Made by a program: the position numbers and the translations under genes | Assembly (NCBI RefSeq): GCF_002868715.1 | Contig: NZ_PKLZ01000008.1 | Coordinates: forward strand, 372,001-436,000 | Source of the DNA: Kineobactrum sediminis | GTDB taxonomy: Bacteria > Pseudomonadota > Gammaproteobacteria > Pseudomonadales > Halieaceae | DNA: 64,000 nucleotides | Direction of reading: 5' to 3' | Part shown: one piece after another, positions 9,725 through 17,798 of the stretch | Position numbering within the stretch: the stretch's first letter is position 1 | Layout of the letters: each line of letters opens with the position of its first letter | The notes under the pieces: generated by a model | Database searches by the model: none | What the model was told of the DNA's origin: nothing | The model's input: the letters and a program-made list of their open reading frames with translations, nothing else

Positions 9725-10537
9725 ATGAATACGACCGAGCTAGGCAATTATCAACCCCAACATTTTCTCTGGCAGGCGGAGGACGGCGTTGCCACCATTA
9801 CGCTCAACCGCCCCGAACGCAAGAACCCACTGACCTTTGAATCCTATGCCGAGCTGCGGGACCTGTTCCGGGACCTGGTCTATGCCACGGATATTCATGC
9901 CGTGGTTATTCGCGGTGCGGGCGGTAATTTCTGCTCCGGCGGTGATGTTCACGAGATCATCGGCCCGCTGACCAAAATGTCGATGAAAGAACTGCTTGCG
10001 TTTACCCGCATGACAGGCGATCTGGTGAAGGCCATGCGCGCGTGTCCGCAACCGGTTATCAGCGCGGTTGAGGGCATCTGTGCCGGCGCCGGCGCCATTA
10101 TCGCCATGAGTAGCGACCTGCGCTATGCGGGCCCTGACGCCAAGGTCGCGTTCCTGTTCAACCGGGTCGGCCTGGCGGGTTGTGACATGGGCGCCTGCGC
10201 CATCCTGCCACGTATTATTGGCCAGGGTCGCGCCAGTGAACTGCTCTACTCCGGGCGCTCACTGAAGGCGGAAGAAGGCGAGCGCTGGGGCTTTTTCAAT
10301 AGCGTCAGTGCAGATCCCTATGCCGCCGCCATGACCATGGCACGGGCGATTGCCGGCGGTCCTGTCTTTGCCAATGGCATTACCAAAACCCAGCTGCAAC
10401 AGGAATGGAACATGTCTGTGGACCAGGCAATTGAAAGCGAAGCCCAGGCCCAGGCATTATGCATGCAGACCGACGATTTTGTGCGCGCTTACAATGCCTT
10501 CGTAAACAAGCAGACCCCGGTATTCGAGGGTAATTGA
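9725..10537 (+). CDS. Enoyl-CoA hydratase/isomerase-family protein lacking both hydratase glutamates
   Basis: The 270-residue crotonase has the oxyanion-hole segment NFCSGGDV and the second glycine-rich element GICAGAGAI. Aligned by eye to the classical hydratase at 2-1975, the first catalytic Glu (GGGLE) is Ile and the second (GLPEVKLG) is Phe, while an Asp appears in LAGCDMGA. It is therefore unlikely to be a simple hydratase; crotonases with such changes act as ring-opening hydrolases, dehalogenases or isomerases. ATG at 9725 was chosen because GGAAGAG precedes it; in-frame ATGs at 9686 and 9713 are possible. It sits between an SDR and an acyl-CoA dehydrogenase, so it could open the alicyclic ring of the CoA intermediate (inference). 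Confidence 0.85.
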   Translation: MNTTELGNYQPQHFLWQAEDGVATITLNRPERKNPLTFESYAELRDLFRDLVYATDIHAVVIRGAGGNFCSGGDVHEIIGPLTKMSMKELLAFTRMTGDLVKAMRACPQPVISAVEGICAGAGAIIAMSSDLRYAGPDAKVAFLFNRVGLAGCDMGACAILPRIIGQGRASELLYSGRSLKAEEGERWGFFNSVSADPYAAAMTMARAIAGGPVFANGITKTQLQQEWNMSVDQAIESEAQAQALCMQTDDFVRAYNAFVNKQTPVFEGN

Positions 10538-10548
10538 GGAACACGACC

Positions 10549-11730
10549 ATGAGTGACAGCAGCTATCTGCAGTGGCCATTTTTTGAAAGCGCGCACAGGG
10601 AACTGGCCGCGTCCATTGACGCATGGGCCACTGAACATATTCCCGGGCTGGTGGCCGATGAGCACGATGACCTCGACGGTACCTGTATCAAGCTGGTACG
10701 CGCCCTGGGCGAGGCCGGGTTTACCGGCTATGCCGTACCCGCCAGTGGCGGTGGCAAGCTGGAAAAACTCAGCGTGCGCAGCCTGTGCCTGATTCGGGAA
10801 ACCCTGGGGCGCCATCACGCGCTGGCGGATTTTGCCTTCGCAATGCAAGGCCTGGGTAGCGGCCCGATCTCACTGTTTGGTACTGCCGAACAACAGCAGC
10901 GTTTCCTGCAACCGGTTGCGGCAGGACAGGCACTGGCAGCATTTGCCTTATCGGAAGCTGACGCGGGTTCGGATGTTGCCGCCATGGCCTGCAGTGCCCG
11001 AAAAGACGGCGACAATTATATCATCAGTGGCGAAAAGACCTGGATCTCCAACGGTGGCATCGCCGACTTCTACACCGTATTTGCCCGCACCGGGGAAGCC
11101 CCGGGTGCCAAAGGTATCAGCTGTTTTATCGTGGAGGCCGACACTCCCGGTTTTGAAGTCACCGAACGCATTGACCTGATCGCCCCGCACCCACTGGCGA
11201 CATTACGTTTCAACGACTGTCGGATACCCGCCGCCAACCTGGTTGGCGAAGCGGGCCGGGGCTTTGGTATCGCCATGGCGACCCTCGATGTGTTTCGCTC
11301 AACCGTCGCCGGCGCAGCACTGGGCATGGCGCGCCGGGCCATGGATGAGACCCTCGCACATGTCCTCAACCGCAAGCTCTTTGGCGGCACCCTCAGCGAC
11401 CTGCAGCTGGTGCAGGGCAAATTGTCCGACATGGCGCTGGCGATCGACAGCAGTGCCCTGCTGGTATACCGATCCGCCTGGACCAAGGATTGCGTTGCAG
11501 ACCGTGTAACCCGTGAAGCGGCCATGGCCAAGCTGCACGCAACCGAGTCCGCGCAGCTGGTGATTGATGCGGCGGTTCAGCTACACGGGGGCAAGGGTGT
11601 AACCCGGGGCAATATAGTGGAGTCGCTGTATCGGGACATCCGTGCCCTGCGAATCTATGAGGGCGCCTCCGAGGTTCAGCAAACGATAATCGCCCGACAG
11701 GCACTGGCCGCGTTCGCAAACAACGACTGA
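10549..11730 (+). CDS. Acyl-CoA dehydrogenase
   Basis: The 393-residue flavoenzyme has the three-domain acyl-CoA dehydrogenase layout: helical N-terminus, mid-domain [11 protein letters not shown] and [12 protein letters not shown] (substrate/FAD contacts), and a C-terminal helical domain ending with [10 protein letters not shown]. The Glu of YEGAS is the catalytic base of the medium-chain type. ATG at 10549 follows GAGGAACACGACC; an in-frame ATG at 10534 overlaps the previous gene. The family oxidises acyl-CoA to 2-enoyl-CoA with electrons going to ETF. In this operon it probably dehydrogenates an alicyclic or ring-opened acyl-CoA derived from 2-aminobenzoyl-CoA. It is followed by 75 non-coding bases and two MaoC-like genes. 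Confidence 0.9.
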   Translation: MSDSSYLQWPFFESAHRELAASIDAWATEHIPGLVADEHDDLDGTCIKLVRALGEAGFTGYAVPASGGGKLEKLSVRSLCLIRETLGRHHALADFAFAMQGLGSGPISLFGTAEQQQRFLQPVAAGQALAAFALSEADAGSDVAAMACSARKDGDNYIISGEKTWISNGGIADFYTVFARTGEAPGAKGISCFIVEADTPGFEVTERIDLIAPHPLATLRFNDCRIPAANLVGEAGRGFGIAMATLDVFRSTVAGAALGMARRAMDETLAHVLNRKLFGGTLSDLQLVQGKLSDMALAIDSSALLVYRSAWTKDCVADRVTREAAMAKLHATESAQLVIDAAVQLHGGKGVTRGNIVESLYRDIRALRIYEGASEVQQTIIARQALAAFANND

Positions 11731-11805
11731 AAAAACGAGGCAATAGACGGCTCCTACCGGATTGGTTTATGGTGCAATCCGTTAACATCACAGGAAGCCG
11801 TCGAC

Positions 11806-12267
11806 ATGCCCCGATACTGGCAGGATATTCAGCCGGGCGAGCAGTTTACTACCGCTCTGGCCAGCCTGAGCAAACAGGATATTCTCGAGTTTGCCGCTGA
11901 ATTTGATCCGCAACCCTATCACCTGGACAGCGAGGCTGCCGAGGCCTCCATTTTCGGTGGCCTGTGTGCCAGCGGCTGGCAGGTTTCCGCGATCATGATG
12001 CGCCTGCTCACAGACGCTCTCCATCAACAGGAGATACCGGTGATCGGCATGTCGTCGGTACCTAAAATGCGTTGGAAAAAGCCGGTTTTCGCCGGCGATA
12101 CCTTGTCCGCCGAAATCACCGTGAAGGGACGCGAAGCCACGGCCCGACAGCCTGGCGCCGGCAGCCTCGACCTGGATGTACGGGTGTTCAACCAGGCGCA
12201 GGAGCCGGTAATAGAACTGGCGACGCGGCTGATGATTGCACTGGGAGCAAACGCCAATGTCGCTTAA
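11806..12267 (+). CDS. MaoC-like hot-dog dehydratase, first of a pair
   Basis: The 153-residue hot-dog protein carries the R-hydratase signature in FDPQPYHLD (Asp and His of the MaoC dyad near residues 35-41) and GGLCASGW. MaoC proteins hydrate 2-enoyl-CoAs. The next gene overlaps it by 11 bases and encodes a relative, so the two may form a heteromer. The 75-base gap before this gene contains no clear terminator, so it is probably in the same transcript as the acyl-CoA dehydrogenase. Confidence 0.85.
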   Translation: MPRYWQDIQPGEQFTTALASLSKQDILEFAAEFDPQPYHLDSEAAEASIFGGLCASGWQVSAIMMRLLTDALHQQEIPVIGMSSVPKMRWKKPVFAGDTLSAEITVKGREATARQPGAGSLDLDVRVFNQAQEPVIELATRLMIALGANANVA

Positions 12268-12754
12268 ACCGTATATACGCAGTCGCTGGTTCGAGGATAT
12301 TCCGATCGGCGAATTCCACGTCTTCGGTTCCCACACCTTCAGCGAACTTGAAGCCATTGAGTTCGGGCGTCGTTATAGCCCGGAAATCTACCATACCGAC
12401 CCGACAGGCGCCTGGGACACCCCCTACCGCGGACTGGTCATCTGCGGCTGGCACCTGACCGCCACCTGGATGAAATTAATGGTCGGGTACATGGAGAACT
12501 TTGCCAGCGGCGTCCAGGACGGACGCCGTAATGGCGCCGGGATGGGTGTAGAGGACCTGGAGTGGTACCTGCCGGTACGCCCGGGCCATACCATCACCTT
12601 TACCTACGAGGTGACCGAAAAGCCCGAGCGTGTCGTGCGCAACCGGTGGGGCATTATCAGGAGCCGCAATGAAGCCTTTAACCAGTATGGCGACCGGGTG
12701 ATGAGTTTTACCATTGATATTCTCGCAGAACGCAACCCGGCAGGCGCGGGCTAA
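12257..12754 (+). CDS. MaoC-like hot-dog protein, second of a pair, dyad Asp replaced
   Basis: This 165-residue protein resembles the preceding MaoC gene but its active-site segment reads YSPEIYHTD where the first has FDPQPYHLD, so the position of the catalytic Asp holds Ser while the His is kept. ATG at 12257 lies inside the end of the previous gene, and an in-frame ATG at 12236 is less likely. A heterodimer of one active and one structural hot-dog subunit is known in other acyl-CoA pathways. The gene ends 4 bases before the convergent iorB. Function beyond acyl-CoA (de)hydration is not visible. Confidence 0.82.
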   Translation: MSLKPYIRSRWFEDIPIGEFHVFGSHTFSELEAIEFGRRYSPEIYHTDPTGAWDTPYRGLVICGWHLTATWMKLMVGYMENFASGVQDGRRNGAGMGVEDLEWYLPVRPGHTITFTYEVTEKPERVVRNRWGIIRSRNEAFNQYGDRVMSFTIDILAERNPAGAG

Positions 12755-12758
12755 CGGG

Positions 12759-14270
12759 TCATGTCGCAAGCTCGCTGACGAACGCCTTGCCCTCGTCGTC
12801 ATCCAGGGCCGCTTCACGCCAGCGCCTGAGCGTCGCATGCGACACCTGTCCGGAGTCTGCCTCCAGACGCTCGAGAATGGCGCCCAGCTGGCTGGTGGTT
12901 CGCGCCCGGGTATCGCCATAGCCTTTTACCAGCCGACCGCACTCAGCCACTTCCAGAGCGAGCTGGGCGTCACCTGTGTCGCCTGCCGAGCTTACTGCCC
13001 GCAGCCAGCGAGCGATCAGCGCATGCTCATGCTGGAACCCGAGCATGGAACGACGCCACCGGCGCATGCCGGCCAGTGTCCGCAACATAACAAATACGGT
13101 AATGGTATTGGTACGCAGGCGCTTGCCGCCGGTAAAGAGCCCCAGAAAGCGACGACAGCCTGGCGACGCCAACACCCGCCGGCCCAGCGCCGGCGGCAAT
13201 AGTGACGCCATTTCCTCAACCCGCGGCCTGAAAAACTCGGTTACATGCAACAACTGGTCGTCATCAGCGAGGACCTCGCTGCGCACCTTGCCCATGCGTT
13301 CAGGGCGGGTTTTCAGCTGTGCAACCCGCGGGATATCCTCAAAGCACATCCACAGCGCGAGATAACGCCCGGTCTCGCGGGTCAGTTGATGGTCTTCAAG
13401 GCCAGTATCCAGAGCCAGTATCGGCGCCAGTGTATCCAGATACTGATGGGCATAGGCATAATCCTGGTAGTCCACCAGTTTCTGCAGGCCGGCATACAGC
13501 ACGGGATGGCAGCTCTCGGGAAAGACTTGCAGGCGCTCAAGCAATTGTGCGCCTTGCGCGGTCGTTGCCGCAGGCAGGGTAGACACGTCCGGCTCTACCG
13601 CCGCCGCGCCAATGGGCTCGAAATGCTCAACCCCCCGGGCCCTGGCACGCTCGTAACTCGCATCGAAGGCCGCCAGGTTCGCCGCTACCGCCTTGCCGGT
13701 AGCCGTAATCACAGAACGATAACTGTCCTTGCTGAAAGGCAGCACGCCGGCACCGGCAACGGCCCCCAGTAAAACCGACGACACCACGGTGCCGTATTCA
13801 GTGGCCAGTGCCAGCATGTCGTAGTGGATATAGTCTTTGGCGTAGCGCGCGGCAATCGTCTGCAGTACCTGCGCATCGACAATACCGTCAGCCAGGTGCT
13901 CCTTCTCGGTAATGCCGTATACGCGGTGATCCGAGGCGATCAGCGCTGTTCTTTCAGGAGTGACAAACCCGCGTTGTATCATCCGCCCGGCTTCGGCAAT
14001 TTCCGAGGCGATGGCAATATCAATATCGCCCTGGGCAGGAAACAGCGACATCACCGGAGGCGTATCTCCCTGCAGGGCACTGCGGGGAAATATCTCCAGA
14101 TAATAGATCGTGGCACCCGTGCGCTGTGCCACGCCGGCCAGGGACGTTGACTGGCTGATCCAGCCTTCACTATCGGCGACGTCAATCAGCCAGTTGGTCA
14201 GTACCCCACCGCCCTCGCCGCCGAGCGCGGCCAGGATAATATTAATGGTCTCACCACGTGGAGTACTCAC
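12759..14270 (-). CDS. iorB: Indolepyruvate oxidoreductase beta-subunit-like protein (2-oxoacid oxidoreductase gamma domain plus DUF6537-like extension)
   Basis: The 503-residue protein starts with a pyruvate:ferredoxin-oxidoreductase gamma-type domain (ILAALGGEGGGVLTNWL, then VAQRTGAT) and continues with a long mainly helical extension typical of the large IorB form. GTG at 14270 is the start: it overlaps the iorA stop as GTGA, whereas the ATG at 14360 lies inside iorA. Together with IorA it oxidatively decarboxylates aryl 2-oxo acids to aryl-CoA esters. In this cluster the likely substrate is isatinate (2-aminophenylglyoxylate), giving 2-aminobenzoyl-CoA; that is inference from the neighbours. 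Third gene of the cyclase-iorA-iorB operon. Confidence 0.85.
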   Translation of the reverse strand: MSTPRGETINIILAALGGEGGGVLTNWLIDVADSEGWISQSTSLAGVAQRTGATIYYLEIFPRSALQGDTPPVMSLFPAQGDIDIAIASEIAEAGRMIQRGFVTPERTALIASDHRVYGITEKEHLADGIVDAQVLQTIAARYAKDYIHYDMLALATEYGTVVSSVLLGAVAGAGVLPFSKDSYRSVITATGKAVAANLAAFDASYERARARGVEHFEPIGAAAVEPDVSTLPAATTAQGAQLLERLQVFPESCHPVLYAGLQKLVDYQDYAYAHQYLDTLAPILALDTGLEDHQLTRETGRYLALWMCFEDIPRVAQLKTRPERMGKVRSEVLADDDQLLHVTEFFRPRVEEMASLLPPALGRRVLASPGCRRFLGLFTGGKRLRTNTITVFVMLRTLAGMRRWRRSMLGFQHEHALIARWLRAVSSAGDTGDAQLALEVAECGRLVKGYGDTRARTTSQLGAILERLEADSGQVSHATLRRWREAALDDDEGKAFVSELAT

Positions 14271-16456
14271 AGCCCCACCACCAATTGCTTGCGCTCGGTA
14301 CGAGCCTGCAACCAGCCGATAACGGCACCGCGAACCCTGCCGGCCATGCGGTCGGCCCAACTGGGGTTATACAGCAAATCCACCCGGGAAAATGACGGGC
14401 AGAGGATCGCCGCGTGAGCATTGGTGCCACAAACGCCGCAGCCGACACAACTGTTATCCACGTAACTTACCGGGTCTTTACGCAGTGGGTCCGGGTTGGG
14501 CTTGATCGTCAGTGAGGGGCAACCGGAGAGACGAATACAGGCATGGTCGCCGGTACAGGTATCACTATCAACCATGAACCGGGCGCGCACGGTACGCTTG
14601 CCATTATTGATCGCCTGTTTCATTAACGGCTTGATCCGCCGCTGCCGGTTGAGCATGCACTCGCCCTCGGCAATAATCACCTTGAGCCCCGGCGCGGTGG
14701 TAGTCAGCGCCTCATTCAGGGTGTCCTTCATGGTGTCGATACTGTAGGTGCTTACCGTGCGCAGCCATTTAACGCCGGCGCCGCGACAGGCGTCCTCAAT
14801 GGACTGGGCATCATCCCTCTCGGATTTTTCGGTATCCATGGTAGTCGCAATAATCTGGTTCGGCTCTACCAGCGAAGGAATGTCCTGGCCGCCAGTCGCC
14901 GCGGAATAACCGTTATCCACAATAATCAGGATGCCGTCGTGTTTGTTGAATACCGCGCTGGTAACGCCACTGGTCAGGCCGTTATGCCAGAAGCCACCGT
15001 CCCCCATTATGCTGATCGATTTGTGCGGCAGGCTGTGCCGGATCGCCGACGAACTCGCCAGGGACAGCCCGTAACCCATGATCGTATTACCCAGGTTAAA
15101 GGGCGCCAGGGTGGCAAAGGAGTGGCAACCGATATCCGAACTGATATGAAAAGGGCCGATATCCTGCTGCACCTGCTTGATGGCGGAAAATAGCGGGCGC
15201 TCAGGGCAACCCGTGCACAACCCGGAAGGCCTTGGCGGTACGTTTTCCAGCAGCGCCTGCTGGTCCGCTTCATCCAGTGGGGTGCGCAGCGCTTCCACTT
15301 CACCTGACGACAAACGCAGTTCGATACCGGGCAGCGCTACCGTTTCCAGAAAGCGAGTAAGCCCCTCCAGGGTTACCTGGCCGGTATATTCGCCCGCCAT
15401 CGGCATGATGTCCTTGCCATAAATGCGCGTATTGAGGTCCGCACGCCGCAGCACGGTCTGGATACCCTGCTCAATATATTCGGGCTGGCCTTCTTCCAGC
15501 ACCAGAACCTGGCGCTTGCTGCTGCAAAACTCTATCAGCTCGTCGGGAACCAGCGGATAGGCAACGTTCATCACGTAAATGGGGATATCGGTAACGCCAA
15601 AGGCGGTTGCCAGACCCTGCCGCTGCAACGCGCGGATGACCGTGTTGTAAGAGCCGCCCTGAACAATAATGCCCAGCTGCTCATGCTTACCGGGGAAAAA
15701 CTCGTTCAGTTTCTGCTGGCGAATATAGTCCAGGGCCGCGGGCAGGCGCTCGCTGATCTTTTGCCGCTCCTGGGCATAGACATGGGGTGGCAGAATGATT
15801 TTTTCAGGCTCGCGCCGTGGCTGCACCGGATTACGGTCACTGTATTGCGGGGCAATATTATCCCGGGCTGTGAACTCGCCGGTCACGTGGCAACCACGAA
15901 TCCGCATCATGTAAAAAATGGGTGTATTGCTTGCCTCCGACAGGCCGAAGCCCTTCTCCACCATGTCGACGATACTCGGCAGGTTCGGGCGCGGATCAAG
16001 CAGCCACATTTGCGCTTTCATCGCAAACGCATACGTGCGCTCCTGCATGATGCTCGAACCCTCGCCGTAATCCTCCCCTACGATCACCATGGCGCCCCCG
16101 GTAACGCCGGAAGAGGCGAGATTGGAGAGTGCGTCCGAAGCGACATTGGTGCCGACAGTGGATTTCCAGGTGACAGCGCCACGCAGGGGGTAGTTCACCG
16201 ATGCGCTGAGCATCGCAGCTGCCGTGGCTTCGCTGCCACTGGCCTCAAAGTGCACACCCAGCTCACCCAGGATTTCCCGGGCATCATTGAGTACGTCCAT
16301 GAGATGCGAGATCGGCGAGCCCTGGTAGCCGCCCACATAGGACACACCGGACTGCAGCAACGCCTTGGTAATGGCCAGGATACCCTCACCCTTGAAAGTG
16401 TCGCCGTCACCTGCCCGCAGCTTCAGGACTTCCTCTGCAAAAGAACGCTCAGCCAT
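14267..16456 (-). CDS. iorA: Indolepyruvate oxidoreductase alpha-subunit-like protein (TPP and [4Fe-4S])
   Basis: The 729-residue protein has the N-terminal pyrimidine-binding domain of 2-oxoacid oxidoreductases (VGGYQGSPISHLMDVL, HFEASGSEATAAAM), a TPP domain with MGDGGFWHNG and a downstream DNGYSAATGGQ, and a C-terminal ferredoxin part. The last cluster motif CVGCGVCG followed by a distant CP is clear; the first (CTGDHAC then CP) is degenerate. Family enzymes convert arylpyruvates or arylglyoxylates plus CoA to acyl-CoA, CO2 and reduced ferredoxin. Phenylglyoxylate oxidoreductases making benzoyl-CoA are a precedent for the isatinate reaction proposed here. It is 4 bases behind the isatin-hydrolase-like gene and overlaps iorB. 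The electron acceptor is not encoded nearby. Confidence 0.9.
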   Translation of the reverse strand: MAERSFAEEVLKLRAGDGDTFKGEGILAITKALLQSGVSYVGGYQGSPISHLMDVLNDAREILGELGVHFEASGSEATAAAMLSASVNYPLRGAVTWKSTVGTNVASDALSNLASSGVTGGAMVIVGEDYGEGSSIMQERTYAFAMKAQMWLLDPRPNLPSIVDMVEKGFGLSEASNTPIFYMMRIRGCHVTGEFTARDNIAPQYSDRNPVQPRREPEKIILPPHVYAQERQKISERLPAALDYIRQQKLNEFFPGKHEQLGIIVQGGSYNTVIRALQRQGLATAFGVTDIPIYVMNVAYPLVPDELIEFCSSKRQVLVLEEGQPEYIEQGIQTVLRRADLNTRIYGKDIMPMAGEYTGQVTLEGLTRFLETVALPGIELRLSSGEVEALRTPLDEADQQALLENVPPRPSGLCTGCPERPLFSAIKQVQQDIGPFHISSDIGCHSFATLAPFNLGNTIMGYGLSLASSSAIRHSLPHKSISIMGDGGFWHNGLTSGVTSAVFNKHDGILIIVDNGYSAATGGQDIPSLVEPNQIIATTMDTEKSERDDAQSIEDACRGAGVKWLRTVSTYSIDTMKDTLNEALTTTAPGLKVIIAEGECMLNRQRRIKPLMKQAINNGKRTVRARFMVDSDTCTGDHACIRLSGCPSLTIKPNPDPLRKDPVSYVDNSCVGCGVCGTNAHAAILCPSFSRVDLLYNPSWADRMAGRVRGAVIGWLQARTERKQLVVGL

Positions 16457-16460
16457 ACAA

Positions 16461-17255
16461 CTATGCGCTCCCGGGAACCAGTGCCAGGACCCGTGCGGGG
16501 CTGCCCGAGCCTTCCTTGATCTTCAGCGGCGCGGCAATAAGAATGACCCCGGTTGGTGGCAGCTGGTCAAGATTGCACAAACTGGCCAGGCCGCATTTAT
16601 TGGCACCGTGCATCAGGTTATGGCACGGAAACATCGGCTCCTGGGCAGAGGCCTGGCCACAGTCGGTACCGACGGTCTCCACGCCAACACCGATAACGTC
16701 GCGCTCTTCCGCCAGAAACGCCACCGTAGCCGGATCCCAGCCCGGGGAGTGGCAGCCGTCATCATGCATATTCAGGTATTCGGGGGAACCTGCTTTTTTC
16801 GACCAGTCGGTACGAAACAGTACCCATGAACCGGCCGGGATTTCCCCGTGCCGGGCTTCCCAGGACTTGATGAAATCAACGGTCATCAGAAAATCCGGGT
16901 TTGCCTCGGATTCGGCCACCGCATCAATCACTACCGCGGGCGCAACAAAACGTTCTGGCGGGAGGGTATCGGTAGCGTGATTGTCGTAATCCTTGCCGGT
17001 TACCCAGTGTATGGGCGCATCAAAATGGGTGCCGGTGTGCTCCCCGCACTTGAGGTTGTTCCAGTACCAGGCGGGGCCCTTTTCATCATAGCGGGAGATG
17101 GTTTCCATGCTGAATGGCCAGGACTGGCCCCAGCCGAACTCCGTGGGCAGGGGTAGCGTAGGTGTTTCGGGTGACAATGTTGCGGTGAGGTCAACGATCC
17201 TGATTCCGCCGGTGACCAGCGCGGACGCCAGTTCCTTGAGTACTTCATCTGTCAT
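16461..17255 (-). CDS. Cyclase-family metal hydrolase, probable isatin hydrolase
   Basis: The 264-residue protein carries the family metal motif as GEHTGTHFDAPIHW, with the His and Asp ligands of HxGTHxDxPxH. This fold includes kynurenine formamidases (about 210 residues), polyketide cyclases and isatin hydrolases (about 260 residues); the length favours the last group. Isatin hydrolase opens the lactam of isatin to isatinate with a divalent metal. It leads the operon with iorA and iorB, whose expected substrate class (an aryl 2-oxo acid) is exactly its product. A 38-bp perfect palindrome lies upstream. A kynurenine formamidase role is possible but no other kynurenine-pathway gene is here. 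Confidence 0.82.
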   Translation of the reverse strand: MTDEVLKELASALVTGGIRIVDLTATLSPETPTLPLPTEFGWGQSWPFSMETISRYDEKGPAWYWNNLKCGEHTGTHFDAPIHWVTGKDYDNHATDTLPPERFVAPAVVIDAVAESEANPDFLMTVDFIKSWEARHGEIPAGSWVLFRTDWSKKAGSPEYLNMHDDGCHSPGWDPATVAFLAEERDVIGVGVETVGTDCGQASAQEPMFPCHNLMHGANKCGLASLCNLDQLPPTGVILIAAPLKIKEGSGSPARVLALVPGSA

Positions 17256-17317
17256 ACGTTTTCTCCCTGATGGCTATGCCGGATGCCTGTTTTCCGCAGG
17301 CAACATGTTGTGTTTAT

Positions 17318-17355
17318 AGGTAGATTATATTTTAAGCTTAAAATATAATCTACCT
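17318..17355. promoter_or_regulatory. 38-bp perfect palindrome in a divergent promoter, candidate MarR operator
   Basis: Nineteen bases on each side of the centre (17336/17337) are exact reverse complements. The inner 20-mer ATATTTTAAGCTTAAAATAT is the clean consensus of the sites at 5913, 6504 and 6542. It lies 63 bases upstream of the isatin-hydrolase-like gene and 31 bases upstream of the RidA gene, so one site could control both operons. The AT-rich core may also overlap -10 elements. Confidence 0.75.
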
Positions 17356-17385
17356 CAAATTGACCAAAAATATATGGAGCACACA

Positions 17386-17778
17386 ATGCACACTACCTTA
17401 CTCCCCGATGGCTGGCCAAGACCAAAAGGCTATGCGAATGGCGTATCCGCGACAGGCACCGAAAGCATTTACGTTGGCGGCCAGATCGGCTGGAACTCCC
17501 AGTGCATTTTCGAAACCACCGACTTTATTGCCCAGGTTCGGCAGGCTCTGCTCAACATCACGGACATTCTCAGGGCCGCTGGGGCAGCGCCCGAACATAT
17601 CACCCGAATGACCTGGTATATCACCGACAAAGAGGCCTACACCAGCCGCCTGAGTGAACTTGGGGCGGTCTATCGAGAGGTTCTGGGGAAGCACTTTCCG
17701 GCGATGAGCGTGGTTGTTGTCGCCGCACTGATCGAGGATGAGGCTTTGGTTGAAATTGAAGCCACCGCCGTAAAATAA
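17386..17778 (+). CDS. RidA-family protein
   Basis: The 130-residue protein has the Rid fold signature with VGGQIGWN near the start, RMTWYITDKEAY in the middle and EIEATA at the end. ATG at 17386 follows GGAG with good spacing; an in-frame ATG at 17374 is less likely because it contains that ribosome site. Archetypal RidA hydrolyses enamines/imines and uses an Arg before the last strand; here that position reads Ala by my alignment, so it belongs to a divergent subgroup. In this operon it could release ammonia from an enamine such as the amino-oxo-cyclohexene carboxyl-CoA made by the 6620 enzyme (inference). It leads the seven-gene plus-strand operon and lies directly downstream of the palindrome. 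Confidence 0.87.
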   Translation: MHTTLLPDGWPRPKGYANGVSATGTESIYVGGQIGWNSQCIFETTDFIAQVRQALLNITDILRAAGAAPEHITRMTWYITDKEAYTSRLSELGAVYREVLGKHFPAMSVVVVAALIEDEALVEIEATAVK

Positions 17779-17798
17779 ATCGCCGAAAGGGAATCTAC

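Noticed and set aside
16461-17255. Kynurenine formamidase (KynB)
   Set aside because: The protein is about 50 residues too long and no kynureninase or tryptophan dioxygenase is nearby.
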